A DNA stretch of 64,000 nucleotides, taken from assembly GCA_963718635.1 (NCBI GenBank), contig OY970367.1, positions 372,001 to 436,000 of the forward strand. Direction: 5' to 3'. The DNA comes from JAIOQJ01 sp963718635. GTDB lineage: Bacteria; Planctomycetota; Planctomycetia; Gemmatales; Gemmataceae. A model generated the notes under the pieces. That model was not told the DNA's origin, ran no database searches, and saw only the letters and a list, made by a program, of their open reading frames with translations. Positions 28,992 to 39,153 of this stretch are shown here, in pieces. How positions within the stretch are numbered: the first letter of the stretch is position 1; every line of letters starts with the position of its first letter. A program made the position numbers and the translations under genes.

Positions 28992-31307
28992 TCACATCAT
29001 GTTGAATGGATCGACGTCGACCTGGTATTCCACGCCTCCCGGCTTATGAACGACGGCAAGCACGTCGCGAAGCACTTGATGCAACAGCCCCGCACTCGCG
29101 GACTGCAACTGAAAGTGGAAGCGGTAGAAGTCTTTGAGTCGAAATACGGGCGCTTCGGCCGGGCCCAGGATACGCACACCGGCTGCACGGGGCGGATTGC
29201 GTTCGGGCGATTTCATCGCTTCGCCGAAAGCGTTGGCCAATTGATCGGCAAACTGGGCTGCCGCTTCTTCTTTCAAGCTGCGAACGATAAGCCGAACCAA
29301 TCGCTGGTAAGGCGGATACTGATGCTCTTTGCGCTGTACTAACTCCAACGCGGCAAAGCTTAAGAAATCGTGCTTGGCCGCCAGGGCGACACAGGGATGG
29401 TCCGGCGTATAAGTTTGAATCATCACCTGGCCGCCGCGCTCGCCTCGACCCGTACGACCTGCCACTTGAGCAAGCAACTGGAAGGTGCGCTGGGCAGCGC
29501 GGAAGTCGGGCATATGCAACGCGACATCGGCATTGATGACGCCCACGAGGGTGACGTTGGGAAAATCGAGACCTTTCGCAATCATCTGCGTGCCGAGCAA
29601 AATGTGGACGGCCCCTTCGCGAAAAGCATCGAGCGCTTTCTGATGTGAGCCGGGGCGTTGCATGGTGTCGCTGTCCATGCGCTGCACGACTTTGCTCGGG
29701 AACTTTTCTTGAATCTCCGCTTGAAGCTTCTCCGTGCCGAGTCCCTGGTAGCGAACCGATGGTTGATTACAGACAGGGCAATTCTGATAAGGCTTCTGTT
29801 CGAAGCCGCAATAGTGACAGAGCAACGAATTGCGTTGGCGATGGAAAGTCAGGGCCAAATCGCAGTGAGCGCATTCCGCCACATGGCCGCAGCCGGGGCA
29901 GTGGACGTGCGTTGAGAAGCCGCGACGGTTGAGCAGGATCATCACTTGGCCATTCTTGCCCAGTGCTTCCTGCATCGCCTTTTCAAGCGTCGGGCTGATG
30001 GCGGAAAGCGGGCCCTTGCCTCGTTGTTCGTAGCGCAAGTCGATCAGGCGCACGTGCGGCAGCGGGCGATCGAGAACGCGATCCGGAAGGCTCAAAAGCG
30101 TGTAGCTCTTCTTCTCGACCGCATTGTGCCAGCTTTCAAGCGAAGGAGTAGCCGAGCCCATGATGATGGGCACGTTCTCCAGTTTGGCCCGCATTACTGC
30201 GACATCGCGGGCGTGATAGCGCGGCGTCGATTCTTGCTTGAAAGTCCCTTCGTGTTCTTCGTCGATCACGATCAGGCCGAGCTTGCGCGTCGGCGCGAAG
30301 ATGGCGCTGCGGGCGCCGACGACCACGTTGATTTGACCGGCAGCAACCCGGCGCCAGTGGGCGCCGCGTTCGCTGTCGGTCATATGACTGTGCAAGACGG
30401 CCACTTCGCCGCAGCGGCCGCGAAAGCGTTCGATGGTTTGTGGGGTGAGCGAGATTTCCGGCACCAGGACGATCGCTTCCTTACCTTGCCGGATTACCTC
30501 TTCAATGGCTCGCAAGTAAACCTCCGTCTTGCCGGAACCGGTAACTCCATGCAAGAGGAAGGACTGATAACCGCTCGTTCGCACGGCAGTATCAATGGGG
30601 TCAAACGCTCTTTGTTGGTCTTCGTTGAAGGCGATAGGCCCGTGCATCGGCTTGTCGTCCGCCTTAGCGTGATCTTGTCGTTCGACGCGTTCGCTGAAGC
30701 GGCGGATATAACCTTTGTCGAGTAGAGCGGCGATGACGCCAGCGGAGCATTGCGCCAGTTTCGCCAACTGGCGTTGTTCCATTGCCTCGCCGTGGCTGCG
30801 CAGCTTTTCCAACACCGCTGTCTGTTTGGGCGTCAACTCGGCACGAGGTTCAACAAGGTCGCTTTCGGCCAGTGCCTCGACGAATAGGCTTTGCCGTGTT
30901 CCCGCTTGATCGCGCACGCCAGCGGGCAGCACGGCTTGGAGCACCTGCCCCCAGCCGCAGAGGTAGTAATCCGCCATCCAGCGAGTAAGCCGCAGTAGCG
31001 GATCGGTAAGCAACGCTTCTTCGTCCAAGACGCGCTGAATGTTCTTGACCCCACGCCGGGGCACATCGTCGCATACGCGTACGCAATAGCCGACCGTGCC
31101 GCTGTCGCCCCGGCCAAAGGGCGCTTCGACTCGCTTGCCTACAGCGATCTGTCCGGCTAGCTCCGGCGGCACACCGTACGTGTAAGCCTGATCCAGCGGC
31201 CGATCGAAAACGATGTCCGCGAACAGTACAGGTTCGACGGCCACAGGCTCGATTTCCGGAGCATCGCCCCCGAAGAGCGACGGTGATTGAAGGGTTGACG
31301 AACTCAT
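28992..31307 (-). CDS. priA: Primosomal protein N', replication restart helicase
   Basis: PriA recognises stalled or repaired forks and reloads the replisome. The frame is intact at 771 residues. The N-terminal 3'-end-binding domain contains FDRPLDQAYTYGVPPEL and RVEAPFGRG. Helicase motifs: Walker A LLHGVTGSGKTEVYLRAIE, LVPEISLTPQTIERFR, DEEHEGTFKQE, MGSATPSLESW. The zinc-binding insertion has the Cys pairs CPGCGHVAECAHC and CHYCGFEQKPYQNCPVC. Later motifs are LLGTQMIAKGLDFPNVTLVG and QVAGRTGRGERGG. It starts at ATG 31307. The gene ends 46 bp past the last 53-bp repeat, so the array is downstream of priA. Confidence 0.96.
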   Translation of the reverse strand: MSSSTLQSPSLFGGDAPEIEPVAVEPVLFADIVFDRPLDQAYTYGVPPELAGQIAVGKRVEAPFGRGDSGTVGYCVRVCDDVPRRGVKNIQRVLDEEALLTDPLLRLTRWMADYYLCGWGQVLQAVLPAGVRDQAGTRQSLFVEALAESDLVEPRAELTPKQTAVLEKLRSHGEAMEQRQLAKLAQCSAGVIAALLDKGYIRRFSERVERQDHAKADDKPMHGPIAFNEDQQRAFDPIDTAVRTSGYQSFLLHGVTGSGKTEVYLRAIEEVIRQGKEAIVLVPEISLTPQTIERFRGRCGEVAVLHSHMTDSERGAHWRRVAAGQINVVVGARSAIFAPTRKLGLIVIDEEHEGTFKQESTPRYHARDVAVMRAKLENVPIIMGSATPSLESWHNAVEKKSYTLLSLPDRVLDRPLPHVRLIDLRYEQRGKGPLSAISPTLEKAMQEALGKNGQVMILLNRRGFSTHVHCPGCGHVAECAHCDLALTFHRQRNSLLCHYCGFEQKPYQNCPVCNQPSVRYQGLGTEKLQAEIQEKFPSKVVQRMDSDTMQRPGSHQKALDAFREGAVHILLGTQMIAKGLDFPNVTLVGVINADVALHMPDFRAAQRTFQLLAQVAGRTGRGERGGQVMIQTYTPDHPCVALAAKHDFLSFAALELVQRKEHQYPPYQRLVRLIVRSLKEEAAAQFADQLANAFGEAMKSPERNPPRAAGVRILGPAEAPVFRLKDFYRFHFQLQSASAGLLHQVLRDVLAVVHKPGGVEYQVDVDPFNMM

Positions 31308-31437
31308 TCTGTTATTTTATTCGCATCGGCAAGCTGATGATATGTCCGTTGTGAAAAGTGTTGATTTTGCTGGCAAAACTTGAAGACTATAGGCATAAGA
31401 ACAATCAAATTACGATTCTACCATGGATGGAAATTTT

Positions 31438-32877
31438 TCATTCGGAACGGCGATGCGCTTTTTGATGTTCACCGTTCGCCTGATCGCGTTTGTCGCGTTC
31501 CATGAGAATTGTTTCGGCAGCGCGATGGCGCGAGTTGACGCCCGCTTGCGGAAAAAGCCCGCCAATGAGAATCAGTCCCGCGAGAATGAGGATAGCAAAT
31601 CGCTCTCGCGGGCCGATGTCGAGCGAAACAGTTGAAGCGTGCCGTTTCCCGGTGAAAATCAAGAAGTAAGCACGGACGATGCTGATGCCGTTTAACGCGG
31701 CCGCGACGACGACGGCAATGCCGACGTAGATGTTTACTTCGATGGCGCCATCCACCAAAAGGTCAGTGGCGACGTAACCCATCGTGCCCGGAAAACCGAC
31801 GCTCCCCAACCCGGTGAGAAGAAAGCAAACAGCTAGAGTTGGCGAGTGGTCGTAAAGGCCATGAAACTCGGTTAAGGAAATTCGTCCGACCCGCGATTCG
31901 AGCGCTCGAAGAACTAGTCCAAAGCCGCCCAGCGACAGCGCGACGGAAATCCACAGGCAGAGGGCGCCGGTAAGCGAAACGGGAGTATGGAGTTCGAGCC
32001 CAACAAGAACTAAAGAGGCATGGCTCAAGAACAGGTATGCATAGAAGCGGCGTGCATCCTGCTGAATTGTTCCCATGGCGGCGGCATAAACCGCCGTGAG
32101 CAATGAAACCACGCCGATGCTGCGCAACACCCAATCGGGGGCGATGGGCAGCACCAGCCGAACGGCCAGATAGACCCCCGCCAGCGGGGTTACGAATAGA
32201 ATCGCATTGCCGAAGGAAGCGTTTTCAAACCAGTCGGTCACCCAGCAATGAACCGGCACGGCGCCGCAACGAACCAGGATAGCCATCAGCAGTGGAATCG
32301 TGGCCCAGGTGGTCTGGGTCTGGTGAGCGCTGTCTGCATCCACGAACGCCCAGCCCATCATCATCAAACCAACAAACAAAATCATGTGCAGCAAATAGAC
32401 CCGGGGCGGGCGCTGTCGATTCAATAGTTCGATGAACGGCGTAATGGCGCCGGTTGAAAAAAGTAGAATGAGAATCCACGGATCTCGTTCTGTTGTGGCA
32501 AATCCGGCCAGTACGATCGACTCCGCGGTAAGCGACCAGCTAAACGAGAATCTCCGCATTTTGGTTCGCGCGGTTGCCAGACCCGTCAGAAAATGGAGCA
32601 GCGCGACCAAAGGAACCAAGGGAGCGCTAAGGTCGTCGAGCATGAATATCGCACGACCGAATAAAAACGGCTGAATGCTCCAAGGGCTTGCCCCGCCTGA
32701 AAGGCGATGAAGCGAGAAACTAAGCCAGGATAGACAAGCGCATGCGAGAGCGATGCTGGTAAAAGCGACGCCGCATCGAAAAGCACGCCCGGAATCGCGT
32801 ATCTGGCTGACAAGTACAGCGCCTAACAGAGGCACGGCGATCGAGAACTCAAGCCACGGAAGATCCCAAACATTCAT
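31438..32877 (-). CDS. NuoM-like antiporter-family membrane subunit of the DAB locus
   Basis: A 479-residue polytopic membrane protein with about 13-14 hydrophobic segments, of the proton-translocating NuoM/MrpD family. Family-like blocks are AILVRCGAVPVHCWVTDWFENASFG (the TM7-8 region), IQQDARRFYAYLFLSHASLVLVG (TM10 region) and LTGLGSVGFPGTMGYVATDLLVDG. The charged residue in the discontinuous helix region is less typical than in complex I. It starts on a 4-bp overlap (ATGA) with the NuoL-like gene, so the two are translationally coupled. Known DAB systems need one NuoL-like subunit, so a second one is notable. The C terminus is hydrophilic and Arg/Lys-rich. The frame is intact. Confidence 0.8.
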   Translation of the reverse strand: MNVWDLPWLEFSIAVPLLGAVLVSQIRDSGRAFRCGVAFTSIALACACLSWLSFSLHRLSGGASPWSIQPFLFGRAIFMLDDLSAPLVPLVALLHFLTGLATARTKMRRFSFSWSLTAESIVLAGFATTERDPWILILLFSTGAITPFIELLNRQRPPRVYLLHMILFVGLMMMGWAFVDADSAHQTQTTWATIPLLMAILVRCGAVPVHCWVTDWFENASFGNAILFVTPLAGVYLAVRLVLPIAPDWVLRSIGVVSLLTAVYAAAMGTIQQDARRFYAYLFLSHASLVLVGLELHTPVSLTGALCLWISVALSLGGFGLVLRALESRVGRISLTEFHGLYDHSPTLAVCFLLTGLGSVGFPGTMGYVATDLLVDGAIEVNIYVGIAVVVAAALNGISIVRAYFLIFTGKRHASTVSLDIGPRERFAILILAGLILIGGLFPQAGVNSRHRAAETILMERDKRDQANGEHQKAHRRSE

Positions 32878-34289
32878 GGCAACTCTTCAATCCTTCCGGA
32901 AGGAGGCTTGATATATATCGAGCGATCCAAAGTTGGGCCGGTCAGAAAGATCGTCCAGCGCCGCTCCAACGCGTCGAACCAGCGAAAAACTTTCACGAAC
33001 GGAAGGACGATATATTCGGACAGAAGTGCGTCCAAATAGCCTCGCTCCAGTGCGAAACGATAGAGCCAGGTGCGAACTCCCACAGGTATCAAGCTCCTAC
33101 CGGGAGAAGCCGAACGCGGCAAACGCGATCCAATCGCATTTTCGAGAACGCGATAATCTTGAAGCAGCGTCGGCGCCCGAACGAACTGCAACGTGCGCAT
33201 GCACGCATGGCCCAACAAGTGAACCAGGGCGATATAACGGAAGCCGAGGCCGATTTCCGCGACGATGATGCCCACCTGCGCCAACGACGCGAAGGACAAG
33301 GCCGACTTGATGTCGGTTTGTACGCTGCCCACCAGATAGGCATATAAAGCCGTGATCAAGCCGAGCGAAACAACTGCCGCCGACAGCCAAACGGAACATT
33401 CCAATAACGGACTGGCTCGCAAGAGTAGAAACGCGCCCAGATGCACCGACAGAGCGCCGTAGAACACCGCGCTCGAGGGCGTAGGTCCTTCCATCGCGCG
33501 CGGCAGCCAACCGGAGAAAGGCACCAGCGCCGATTTGCCTGCGGCAGCGAGCAAAAGCAGCAAGCCGATGATTAGCGCCTGGCCTTCAGGAACGGTAGCC
33601 TTGCCTTGCGGCCAGGAGTTAGCCCCAAGCAGCTTATCGAAGTCGCCTTCCCCGCTCATGTGATGCATGACAACGGCGGCCAAAAGCAACGCCGCATCGG
33701 AAACGCGATAGACGATCCAGACTCGTAAACCATTGCGAACCGGCGCGGGCCGTTCTTGGAAGAAGCCAACTAACAAAGCGGAGGAAAGGCCGACCATCTC
33801 CCAGCCGGTGAACATGGTCTCGATTGTCCCGGCGACGGACGTAATCACCATGCCCAGCAAGAATAGCGCGTAAAGGGTGAAGAAGCGATTATAGCCGCGT
33901 TCGCGATGCATGTATTTGATCGCGAATGCGGCGATCGTGCCGCAAAGAATCAAGGAGAGAATCACAAACGGAACCGACAGCCGATCGAAAACGAACTTGA
34001 CGGCAAAATGATAATGCGAATGCGATGTGCTCGGTTCGCCGTGATCTTCGATCGCTACCCAGTTGCCGAGATCGACATCGACGTGCTGGGTGTCCGAAGC
34101 CAGCATAAGTGCCAGGACACCGATGGCGGCCAGTAAGCCGACGATTATAGCCGCCTGGCAGACCTTGCCGGTCATCTCTTCGCTGAGACGGCGTTCGAAA
34201 AGCGAGGAAAGGCCTAGGATCAACATGAGCAATGTCGGCGCTGCGACAACGATCAAGCCCAGCACGTAAATGACGGATTCTCGATCCAT
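32874..34289 (-). CDS. dabB: NuoL-like/DabB membrane subunit of inorganic-carbon transporter
   Basis: A polytopic membrane protein of about 471 residues of the NuoL/MrpA family. Conserved blocks: FDRLSVPFVILSLILCG, TGWEMVGLSSALLVGFF (the Glu used in proton transfer), and AAAGKSALVPFSGWLPRAMEGPTPSS, with Lys and Pro residues of the broken helices, then QTDIKSALSFASLAQVG. DabB subunits are thought to couple ion flow to the DabA zinc site. The frame is open to a GTG at 34328, but the ATG at 34289, preceded by GGATGGAAAG, is the better start. It lies 176 bp after dabA on the same strand and overlaps the NuoM-like gene by 4 bp. Complex I genes are absent here, so a DAB role is favoured over NADH dehydrogenase. 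Confidence 0.85.
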   Translation of the reverse strand: MDRESVIYVLGLIVVAAPTLLMLILGLSSLFERRLSEEMTGKVCQAAIIVGLLAAIGVLALMLASDTQHVDVDLGNWVAIEDHGEPSTSHSHYHFAVKFVFDRLSVPFVILSLILCGTIAAFAIKYMHRERGYNRFFTLYALFLLGMVITSVAGTIETMFTGWEMVGLSSALLVGFFQERPAPVRNGLRVWIVYRVSDAALLLAAVVMHHMSGEGDFDKLLGANSWPQGKATVPEGQALIIGLLLLLAAAGKSALVPFSGWLPRAMEGPTPSSAVFYGALSVHLGAFLLLRASPLLECSVWLSAAVVSLGLITALYAYLVGSVQTDIKSALSFASLAQVGIIVAEIGLGFRYIALVHLLGHACMRTLQFVRAPTLLQDYRVLENAIGSRLPRSASPGRSLIPVGVRTWLYRFALERGYLDALLSEYIVLPFVKVFRWFDALERRWTIFLTGPTLDRSIYIKPPSGRIEELP

Positions 34290-34465
34290 GATTTGAGTAA
34301 ACTTTCCATCCTGAGAGTCCGCCAACACGGCCTGCCGTGATCAATGGTGCGCTGGTGCATTCGGCTCGCCGAATCCGTTCGCGCAATCTTGATCGTATCT
34401 TCGCAAGTCATTGTACGATTATGGACACGAGCTGCACCAATCCTCCGAACGCACGCCCATGAAGG

Positions 34466-37400
34466 TTACGCGCTGATTTCGGCGAACTCGAGATGTTCGC
34501 GCCAACCGCGATACCAGTCAACCGACGAGGCGGCATGCGGCAGCGTCTCGGCCTGCGGAATGTAGTCGTGAAAGGCGCCGTCTCGAAAAACCTGCAACTT
34601 CGCCGTTTCAGGATCTTGTGTGGCCAATTGAACCCAGCCATTCCGTGCCATTCGGCCGATTACTTCAATTCGGCTCATAATGCGGAGCATGGTCTCCGAT
34701 TTTGTCTCGACAATGATAAGCAACCGGATCGGTTCATGAATCTCCACCATCTGCCAAGGCAATCCAGTCCGTAGATCGCTCGCCGCGCCATCCATAACGC
34801 CTAATAGAGAGGTGATGTTGTGCGGCAGCTTGGTGCCGCAGCCGTACCCGGGAGAGTCCACATGCGAGAAATAGTATTCGAGATTGATGCCCCCGCAGAC
34901 GGGGAAGACGGCGCCTGAAGGTGCGCGTCAGAACGGTGGCCTCTTCATCGTCCTGCGTGGGATCGTACGAAGTCAGAAAGGCGCGTCGATCGAGATATAG
35001 GCCGCGCGTCCAGCGCCGCCGTCCAACGTGGCAAATCGCGTTGGTAGCATGCCCCAGCTCCGGTCGAGTTTGCGCCAGATCTTCCGAGCGCGCCTCGACG
35101 TGTTGTCGGGCGCCTCGAAACGAGAGCGTCAGAGGCGCCGACATGAACCGACGGCACCGTTCGTGGGCATTGCGGTCGAGCGCTGATTCGATATCCCATT
35201 GAGCTTCTACCAGTTCTTTACGATGCGATTCGGGGACGAGCTCGGAGTCAAACAAAGTGATGGCATCAGCGCAGGTGTTATGAAAGCCGCCCACGAACCA
35301 CGTTTGGTCGGGAATGTGTAGACCTCGCGCTTTTAAACCTTGACGGACGCGCGGGTCATTCAAAATTTGCGCGAGGGCTCGGCCGTTCGGCGCGCCGGGG
35401 CTTCCCCCGCACGCGCCGCAATCGTACGCGGATTTGTGCGGGTTGTTCAGACTGAGCGATCCATGCCCGATCGCGAAAATCAATCGCGAGAAACCGGAAA
35501 CCATGCCGATGTCTCGCAGCAAGCGCTCGGCGATATTGATCATCTCGTCGAGCGTGAAGCCGACGCCTCCATTATCGGGACCGGCAAGCGCTTGCTGCCG
35601 TTCGAGTTTCAGATGGGTGGCCGGGGGGATGGCAACCACTCGCCCCAGCACTTTACGAATTTTAGCGGTGAATCGCGGGAACAGAATTCGCGCAATCAGC
35701 GGGAAACTTGCAAGAACGCCCAAGCAGGCGGCAATGAGCGCTCCCGAGGCAAACGTTCGGCTGCGAGTGTGAAACTGCAATGAAGCCGCGCCGACTCGCC
35801 TTGCGCATGCGCGCTCGACGTCGATGCAACGTCTCCGCCTTCACGTCGGCTTCTTCCCGCACCCAGTGCTGAGGCCGGATCACGATCGGACACAAAGGCA
35901 CGAAGTGCGCGTCCGCACGCGCCTGATAATACATTGCGACCGCAAAAAAGCCCGCTGCACCGAACGTTTCCACATAGGGCGCAATCTCTTCCAAATGGCG
36001 CCGGAACGATTCTTCGCGTTCGTCCAGGCACGTTATAACCTGGAACCGTGCCTTGGTCGGTTTGAATGCATTAGCTGCGTGTAGAGCGAACGCATCCAAC
36101 GTCTGCGTGGCGAATCGTCGTTCGTACGCAAGATGGAAGACTTGCCGTCTTTCGACCGTATTGAACGCATTAATCTCGAGAATGAGTCCTGCCCATTCTG
36201 TCTCGGAAAGAGCGTAAAGTTCATCCGGCGACCAACCGAGAACCTGAGCCAACTGAAAGACGGAAAACGCGCGCTGTTCGACGCTTGGCGGCGAATAGTC
36301 CGAACGAATGCGTTCGGTTGCCGCCTCGCGCACGGCATGTAATTCTCCACGCAAACCAAGAGCCGATCGTGCTGCGTCGGCGACGGACAAGCGGTCGAGA
36401 ATGAGACGAATCGCCAAGAATTCGACGACGCTCCCCGAAGGAATCGGGTGAGCCACGCGATCCCCGCGCTCTTCGACTTGTTTGATCATGCCGCCCCAAC
36501 CGCGCAGCGCAAGCAGTGTGGCGGATAGGAAATCCCGCCACTCGCCCTTCGTGACCCCCAGCGCCTCGAGCGATTCCTCGATCGACTCAAGCGGAGTAAT
36601 GTCGTCCGTTTCAAGACGGATGAGTTCCTCGGCCAGCCGGCCAAGCCAATGATCGGGAGGCCCAAGATGTTTGCGATAGAGCTCGCAGAACGAACGAAAG
36701 AAGCCTTCTTCGCGTTTCGGAAGGGGCCAGTTTGAAAATCCTTGATCGAGGAAAGCAGCGCTGAAGCGAATGAGCAATTCGTTCACTCGCGGGTCGCAGT
36801 CAAAACCGCTGGCTTTCTCGATAAGGTCGCGATGGCGTATCGTCGGCTCGGGCGGCATTGCCTGCACCGGCGCCTTCGCGACACCGGCGCAACAGACTCG
36901 CCAGAGCGCCTGCAACGTGAACGCTTCCCACGTCTGCTCGCTCCAGGTTTCAATCGCCGATTCGCCGAAGCGTTCGAAGATCGCATGAAGCGTCCGCGAG
37001 GCTTCCGGATCCTTGGCCGCGGCGAAATTGTTACGGGCCGTCTCGTTGCCGCCGCGTAGATCGCGCATAACCCAACGTCGTGTCTCGGCGATCATCTTGC
37101 CGCTGGTCGCCGCGGACGCGTCGCTGCGAAAACGCCGCAACGCGTCAGTCTCCGCCACAAACCACAGCAACTCGTCGGTCGGACCGGATCGCAAAGGGTA
37201 CTCGAGCATCGCAAGCCATAAATCGAGGCGCGAGCTGTTCCTTAAGATTTTCTCGTCGGCTTTAAATCCCAGATTTTCCCGGACCACGGCTTCCAATTCG
37301 CCGACGCGGATTCGCCCGCGTCTTAAAGCGTCGCGGTAGCGCTCTTCGGTAAGAAACGGGTGACAGCCGAATACCTTCGCGCCCGCCTTGACTCCTTCGA

Positions 37401-37578
37401 GAAAGGGAGAATCCTCAAATGCGTGCAGGGTATTGTGATGAATGAAAACCGTAATCGGGCCTTGAGCCGGGAGCAGATGCGCGGCATGGTCGATCGCGTG
37501 CTGCAAATCGTTGAAGTGAGATTGATCTCCCTGTGCCTTCGACGAGCTGCGATGGCTGACTGGCGCTAATACGACCAT
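34466..37578 (-). CDS. dabA: DabA-like inorganic carbon transporter subunit (UPF0753), two frameshifts
   Basis: A soluble, membrane-associated carbonic-anhydrase-like subunit of DAB complexes, which trap CO2 as bicarbonate in the cytosol. Reconstructed length is about 1035 residues, normal for the family. All four zinc-site residues known from DabA are present: the Cys and Asp in VITCLDERE (near 36030) and the His and Cys in IGHGSLSLNNP and AYDCGACGGSPGAPNGR (near 35405-35475). The N terminus has PITVFIHHNTLHAFED. Indels near 35780 and 34915 split it into three frames, each of which continues the family sequence (ASGALIAACLGVLASFPL; YGCGTKLPHNITSLLGVMDG). The ATG at 37578 follows AGGGAAG; an upstream in-frame start at 37641 is less likely. 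Confidence 0.9.
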
Positions 37579-37907
37579 TGGTCTTCCCTTAAGCAAACGG
37601 AAGGCGATGCATTTGGCAAAGGCTTTGGAACCGAAGTCCACGACACTTATGCCAAATACGATTCACATCCCAGCAGGGAGAGGAATTGTTTGTATCACTG
37701 ATTCTTTTCGCGGTATTTCTTGTTTCTCGGGCAGCGTGCGGCACATCGCGTCTTTCTGCCGTTGCGAAGTTCAACCTTCGATGTAGTTATAGCCTAAAAG
37801 TCGTGCCGCTGTCAGAAACCGCTGCGCGAAAAGATTTGGAACCGTTGCAGAGCCTTTTCGAACCTCTCTATTACCGGGCAGTTCAAGTGCCTCGCGTTGT
37901 CGTTCCA
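37579..37907. other. 329-bp gap upstream of dabA
   Basis: It lies between the end of the arginase-fold gene and the start of dabA, both on the minus strand. It holds only short motif-free frames. I see no gene, repeat or clear promoter, but it must contain the dabA promoter unless the locus is read through from 38837. Confidence 0.45.
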
Positions 37908-38837
37908 TCACGCTGCGACTCGCAACCCTAGGCTCGGCTGGCGGACCGACCAACTCAATACGTGGTCGGCGATCACTTCGTTCACTCGTTCGTTCATCAG
38001 CGTCGCGATGTCGGGATCAATTTTCAGTCGAGGATGCTCAACGAGGTGGCATAGCGTTCGCAGTCCAGGTCTCATTCGCACGGGTGACCAGTCGCCTACG
38101 ACATCCATTCCGGCCAGGTTTCCGCCAGCGGCATTTTGAAACCAATCGAGGATCTCGCGCACCTCATGGAATCCAAGCGTTCCCGAATCCCAATTCACCA
38201 GTGATTCATCGGCGCTCATGGCATCTTTATCGAGAGAGATATAGAGAGGCCAACGAGCCAGGTCTTCCTCACACGTCTGCAGTGCATTGTCGAGCGTGTG
38301 GGCAACTGATGGCGATCCCGGGCGCAATAGAGGCTGGTGCGACACTTCTGGCCAGGAACCGCTGTGGAATTGTCGATAGGCAGGCAACACGGTTACACGC
38401 CCCGACCGCAGGTCGTGCCAAGGCGCCAGATGGCGATAGAGATTATCGAAATCGAGATCGCCCCCAATATGGACGACCCGCTTCAAATTAGGCAGCTGCA
38501 GAGCATGCCAAAGCCACGTGCCGCAATGCATCACCGGAATGGCACGCATCCAATCGGGGTGCTTATCAATCACAAGCAGATTGAACGGCTCGGGTTGCTG
38601 AGCCAAGAGTGCCAGGGTCACGTGATGAAAGTCACCAGAACCCAAAAAACTCAAAGATGGTTGATCGTCAACCGCTCCCGCTAACTGCCTTTGAAACTCG
38701 GCAAATTGACGGAAGCCGCATGTCATGCGCAGATAAGGGCCCCATTTGGAAAAATCAAGCAGGCTCGGTGTAAACCGACGCATCAGGCGACTCTGGGCCG
38801 TCACGGCTCCGTCGAAATCGATGACTCGCAGTTGCAT
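37908..38837 (-). CDS. Arginase-fold (ureohydrolase-like) protein
   Basis: An intact 309-residue soluble protein. Three blocks resemble the metal-binding motifs of the arginase/agmatinase/histone-deacetylase fold: GSGDFHHVTLALL, LLVIDKHPDWMRAI (the D-x-H-x-D motif with an inserted spacing change) and YISLDKDAMSADES (S-x-D-x-D). GMDVVGDWSP stands near the usual C-terminal Glu region. The divergence from true arginase signatures suggests a different substrate, and UPF0489-type proteins are an alternative affiliation. The ATG at 38837 with GAAGG eight bases ahead is preferred to the GTG at 38852. It lies upstream of dabA with a 329-bp gap, and co-function is unknown. Confidence 0.6.
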   Translation of the reverse strand: MQLRVIDFDGAVTAQSRLMRRFTPSLLDFSKWGPYLRMTCGFRQFAEFQRQLAGAVDDQPSLSFLGSGDFHHVTLALLAQQPEPFNLLVIDKHPDWMRAIPVMHCGTWLWHALQLPNLKRVVHIGGDLDFDNLYRHLAPWHDLRSGRVTVLPAYRQFHSGSWPEVSHQPLLRPGSPSVAHTLDNALQTCEEDLARWPLYISLDKDAMSADESLVNWDSGTLGFHEVREILDWFQNAAGGNLAGMDVVGDWSPVRMRPGLRTLCHLVEHPRLKIDPDIATLMNERVNEVIADHVLSWSVRQPSLGLRVAA

Positions 38838-38952
38838 CCGGTCTACCTTCACGCTTGATGGATCGGCGACGAAGCGGAAAAATAGCCCGCCCTGCCTAAT
38901 CGGTCAATGCCAGACTGCGGAGACGGTAATTTGCGGAGGTGCGCCAACGGAC

Positions 38953-39026
38953 TCTGGCGAGCGGCGCAGCGTAAGCCCGCCGTGGGTTCGGAACCACGGC
39001 GGGCTTACGCCGCGCCGCTCGCCAGA
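38953..39026. repeat. Large near-perfect hairpin between divergent genes
   Basis: The arms TCTGGCGAGCGGCG...GTAAGCCCGCCGTGG and their complement CCACGGCGGGCTTAC...CGCCGCTCGCCAGA pair over more than 30 bases, with one small bulge and an 8-base loop. It lies in the 316-bp gap between the arginase-fold gene (minus) and the phosphatase gene (plus), which contains no gene. Being between divergent promoters it is not an ordinary terminator. It may be a fifth type of dispersed palindrome, although I saw no other copy in the window. Confidence 0.75.
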
Positions 39027-39153
39027 ATTGCCAGAATCGATTGGCGCGCCCGAGAGTCACTCCCAAATAATTCGCCTTGCTCAAAATCGTCTCCTTTGCC
39101 ACAATCCCGCACACGATCGACCGAGCTATGGCCTTGTCTAAGGATCAATTCCC

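Noticed and set aside
29946..30725. 259-residue plus-strand open frame
   Set aside because: It lies wholly antisense to priA, whose protein is full-length and motif-complete; the antisense frame has no recognisable motif.
31438..34289. Respiratory complex I fragment
   Set aside because: Only NuoL/M-like genes are present, directly after a DabA gene with intact zinc residues; no other nuo genes are nearby.
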